22,153 bases of DNA, from positions 1 to 22,153 of IMG/VR virus record IMGVR_UViG_3300034407_002314, one strand, 5' to 3'. The notes below the pieces were generated by a model. The model did not search any database. It was not told where the DNA came from and saw nothing but the letters and a program-made list of their open reading frames with translations. Of the stretch, positions 21,448 to 22,153 are shown piece by piece. The position numbers and the translations under genes are program-made. This DNA is from a virus. The first letter of the stretch is position 1; each line of letters begins with the position of its first letter.

Positions 21448-21472
21448 AAAAAAAATTTGAACGCATGTCCAA
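21448..21472 (-). terminator. Weak terminator or operator downstream of tRNA-Arg
   Basis: On the minus strand TTGGAC-ATGC-GTTCAA (one G-U pair) is followed by ATTTTTTTT, the shape of an intrinsic terminator about 35 bases beyond the tRNA 3' end. The 6-bp stem is weak. The same sequence is a near copy of the palindrome at 15978-15995, so an operator is a competing explanation. Confidence 0.45.
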
Positions 21473-21474
21473 GC

Positions 21475-21506
21475 GGGGGGTAATTTATCCCATTGGGGGG
21501 TAATTT
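21475..21506. repeat. Tandem GGGGGGTAATTT repeat next to tRNA-Arg
   Basis: Two exact 12-bp copies at 21475-21486 and 21495-21506, with a 20-bp period, directly adjoin the tRNA 3' end. Runs of six G are very rare in this AT-rich sequence. Possible roles are a protein-binding iteron or an RNA element (CCCCCC on the transcribed strand) in the tRNA trailer. Confidence 0.7.
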
Positions 21507-21583
21507 TGGTTACCTGGGAGAGGCTCGAACTCTCAACCTACAGATTAGAAGTCTGTTGTTCTATCCAATTGAACTACCAGGCA
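21507..21583 (-). tRNA. tRNA-Arg (anticodon UCU)
   Basis: The minus strand folds as a complete 77-nt cloverleaf: acceptor TGCCTGG / CCAGGTA (one G-T), D stem GTTC / GAAC, anticodon stem ACAGA / TCTGT with loop CTTCTAA giving anticodon TCT, T stem GAGAG / CTCTC with TTCGAGC loop, and an encoded CCA end at 21509-21507. It reads AGA (and AGG), the dominant arginine codon in this window, so it probably boosts translation of phage genes. It sits between the winged-helix gene and the operon promoter, so it is unlikely to be the phage attachment site. Confidence 0.96.
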
Positions 21584-21662
21584 ATGTGCTTTACATATGA
21601 TCCATAACGTGTAAAGGTTTTGGGGTTTTCTTATCAGATCATTTTGGGGTGACCGTATAGAA
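21584..21662. other. Short gap with two TTTTGGGGT repeats
   Basis: No gene is seen. TTTTGGGGT occurs at 21618-21626 and 21642-21650 (24-bp period), and the second copy runs into GGGTGACC (21647-21654). The gap would be the leader of the tRNA transcript or read-through from the winged-helix gene. No promoter matching the Bacteroidetes form was found here. Confidence 0.4.
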
Positions 21663-22055
21663 TTACTGTAAGGGAGTATAAAGATCACGTATAAGGTAAT
21701 TGTATAGTCTACGTAGTTGTGTCCTTCCATATATCGTAACACAAAACTGTTGGCCTTTATACTCTTGCTTTTTAGTTAACCTATCAATGAACCCTAGTGC
21801 GAGTAACTTCTTATGTTCCCTGTATACTGGATACTGATTATCCTTACTACTTAGCCAATCCATACGATCACACAGATCAATAACTTGCGGCATAGTATAA
21901 AAACTAAAGGACGATTTACATTCGCTTTCACGTATAGCACATGCAAGAAATACCATGACTGTGCGAGTCTGTAATTCGTTATCCAATGACTTAATGTATT
22001 TATTGATTGCGTGTTGATGGCTAAACAATTCTACTAGTTTTTTTGCTACGATCAT
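21663..22055 (-). CDS. Winged-helix DNA-binding protein (probable regulator)
   Basis: The 130-residue product (MIVAKKLVELFSHQHAINKY) looks like a winged helix-turn-helix protein: helices at about 1-45 (RTVMVFLACAIRE), a recognition-like segment YTMPQVIDLCDRMDWLSSKDNQYPVYREHKKLLALGFIDRL at about 53-93, and a beta-hairpin wing KKQEYKGQQFCVTIYG at 95-110. This is similar to MarR-like or replication-initiator-type folds, but the exact family is unclear. It lies first in the leftward direction, behind an inverted-repeat region (22105-22147), which fits an autoregulated early regulator. No enzymatic motif is seen. Confidence 0.65.
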   Translation of the reverse strand: MIVAKKLVELFSHQHAINKYIKSLDNELQTRTVMVFLACAIRESECKSSFSFYTMPQVIDLCDRMDWLSSKDNQYPVYREHKKLLALGFIDRLTKKQEYKGQQFCVTIYGRTQLRRLYNYLIRDLYTPLQ

Positions 22056-22104
22056 GTCTCAATATTTTTGTTGGTTTTGTTTTCTTTTAAAATCTTCAGG
22101 GCAT

Positions 22105-22147
22105 TGCATCGTTAACGTAACGACATGCATTTTTTTAATCGGCATGT
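22105..22147. promoter_or_regulatory. Overlapping inverted repeats upstream of the winged-helix gene
   Basis: TGCAT-CGTTA-ACG-TAACG-AC-ATGCA (22105-22129) is an imperfect 12+12 palindrome. ACATGC (22123-22128) also pairs with GCATGT (22142-22147). They lie 50-90 bases ahead of the ATG at 22055, where an operator would be expected. The far side runs to the window edge, so the associated promoter may lie outside. Confidence 0.45.
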
Positions 22148-22153
22148 GCAATT

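Noticed and set aside
21507-21583. tRNA-Arg as an integration-site remnant (attL/attR)
   Set aside because: The tRNA is complete with CCA and far from the integrase, with genes of the same phage style on both sides; a phage-encoded tRNA is simpler. Comparison with host genomes would decide.
21545-21742. 65-codon minus-strand open frame
   Set aside because: It overlaps most of the tRNA-Arg and the end of the winged-helix gene; no protein-like features.

Overview
This window looks like part of a temperate tailed bacteriophage (or prophage) of a Bacteroidetes host, possibly marine and flavobacterial. The DNA is strongly AT-rich. Translation starts mostly lack Shine-Dalgarno sequences and sit behind A-rich leaders. 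The best promoter has the Bacteroidetes form TTTG-N(19-21)-TAnnTTTG. The gene set is phage-like: a giant polyvalent virion-type protein, a lysis cassette, integrase, replication and recombination genes, and a phage tRNA. Host genus is not determinable from the sequence alone.

Layout. Positions 2-6193 (+): most of a giant polyvalent protein with a zincin motif, open at the window edge. 6196-7629 (+): lysis cassette made of a T7-type amidase, three tiny ORFs and a 3TM-type holin. 7630-8883 (-): tyrosine integrase, convergent with the holin with no gap. 8884-9150: a regulatory or attachment region with a duplicated 23-bp arm-like repeat, a palindrome and a terminator. 9151-19495 (-): a long leftward early operon with, in transcription order, small unknown genes, a DnaA domain IV-like protein, a second tyrosine recombinase, a probable annealing protein, a ribbon-helix-helix protein, a YqaJ/lambda-type exonuclease, an OB-fold protein, a replication initiator, a primase-helicase, a PD-(D/E)XK nuclease, a DUF3127 SSB-like protein and a nucleotide pyrophosphatase-like protein. 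19495-21311 (-): small ORFs sharing a conserved A-rich leader. 21507-21583 (-): tRNA-Arg(UCU). 21663-22055 (-): winged-helix protein.

The main discovery is three type I hammerhead ribozymes on the transcribed (-) strand at 19941-19992, 20326-20376 and 20988-21041. Each has the complete core (CUGANGA, GAA, A15.1-U16.1 and C17), closed stems II and III, and a stem I that pairs. Copies one and two share stem III but differ in stem II. Copies one and three share stem II but differ in stem III by compensatory change. Each ribozyme sits between a stop codon and the next gene, and predicted self-cleavage leaves a 25-27 nt 5' leader before the next ATG. I infer that the operon mRNA is cut by its own RNA into units of one, two and two small genes plus the downstream replication genes.

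Six genes too short for routine ORF calling were recovered: 6629-6796, 6789-6929, 14938-15090 (ribbon-helix-helix), 19017-19175, 19993-20136 and 20164-20304 (the last two are single-span membrane proteins flanking the ribozymes). Repeated operator-like motifs (TTATTAACAT; TTTGAAC-N4-GTYCAA) mark the control regions.
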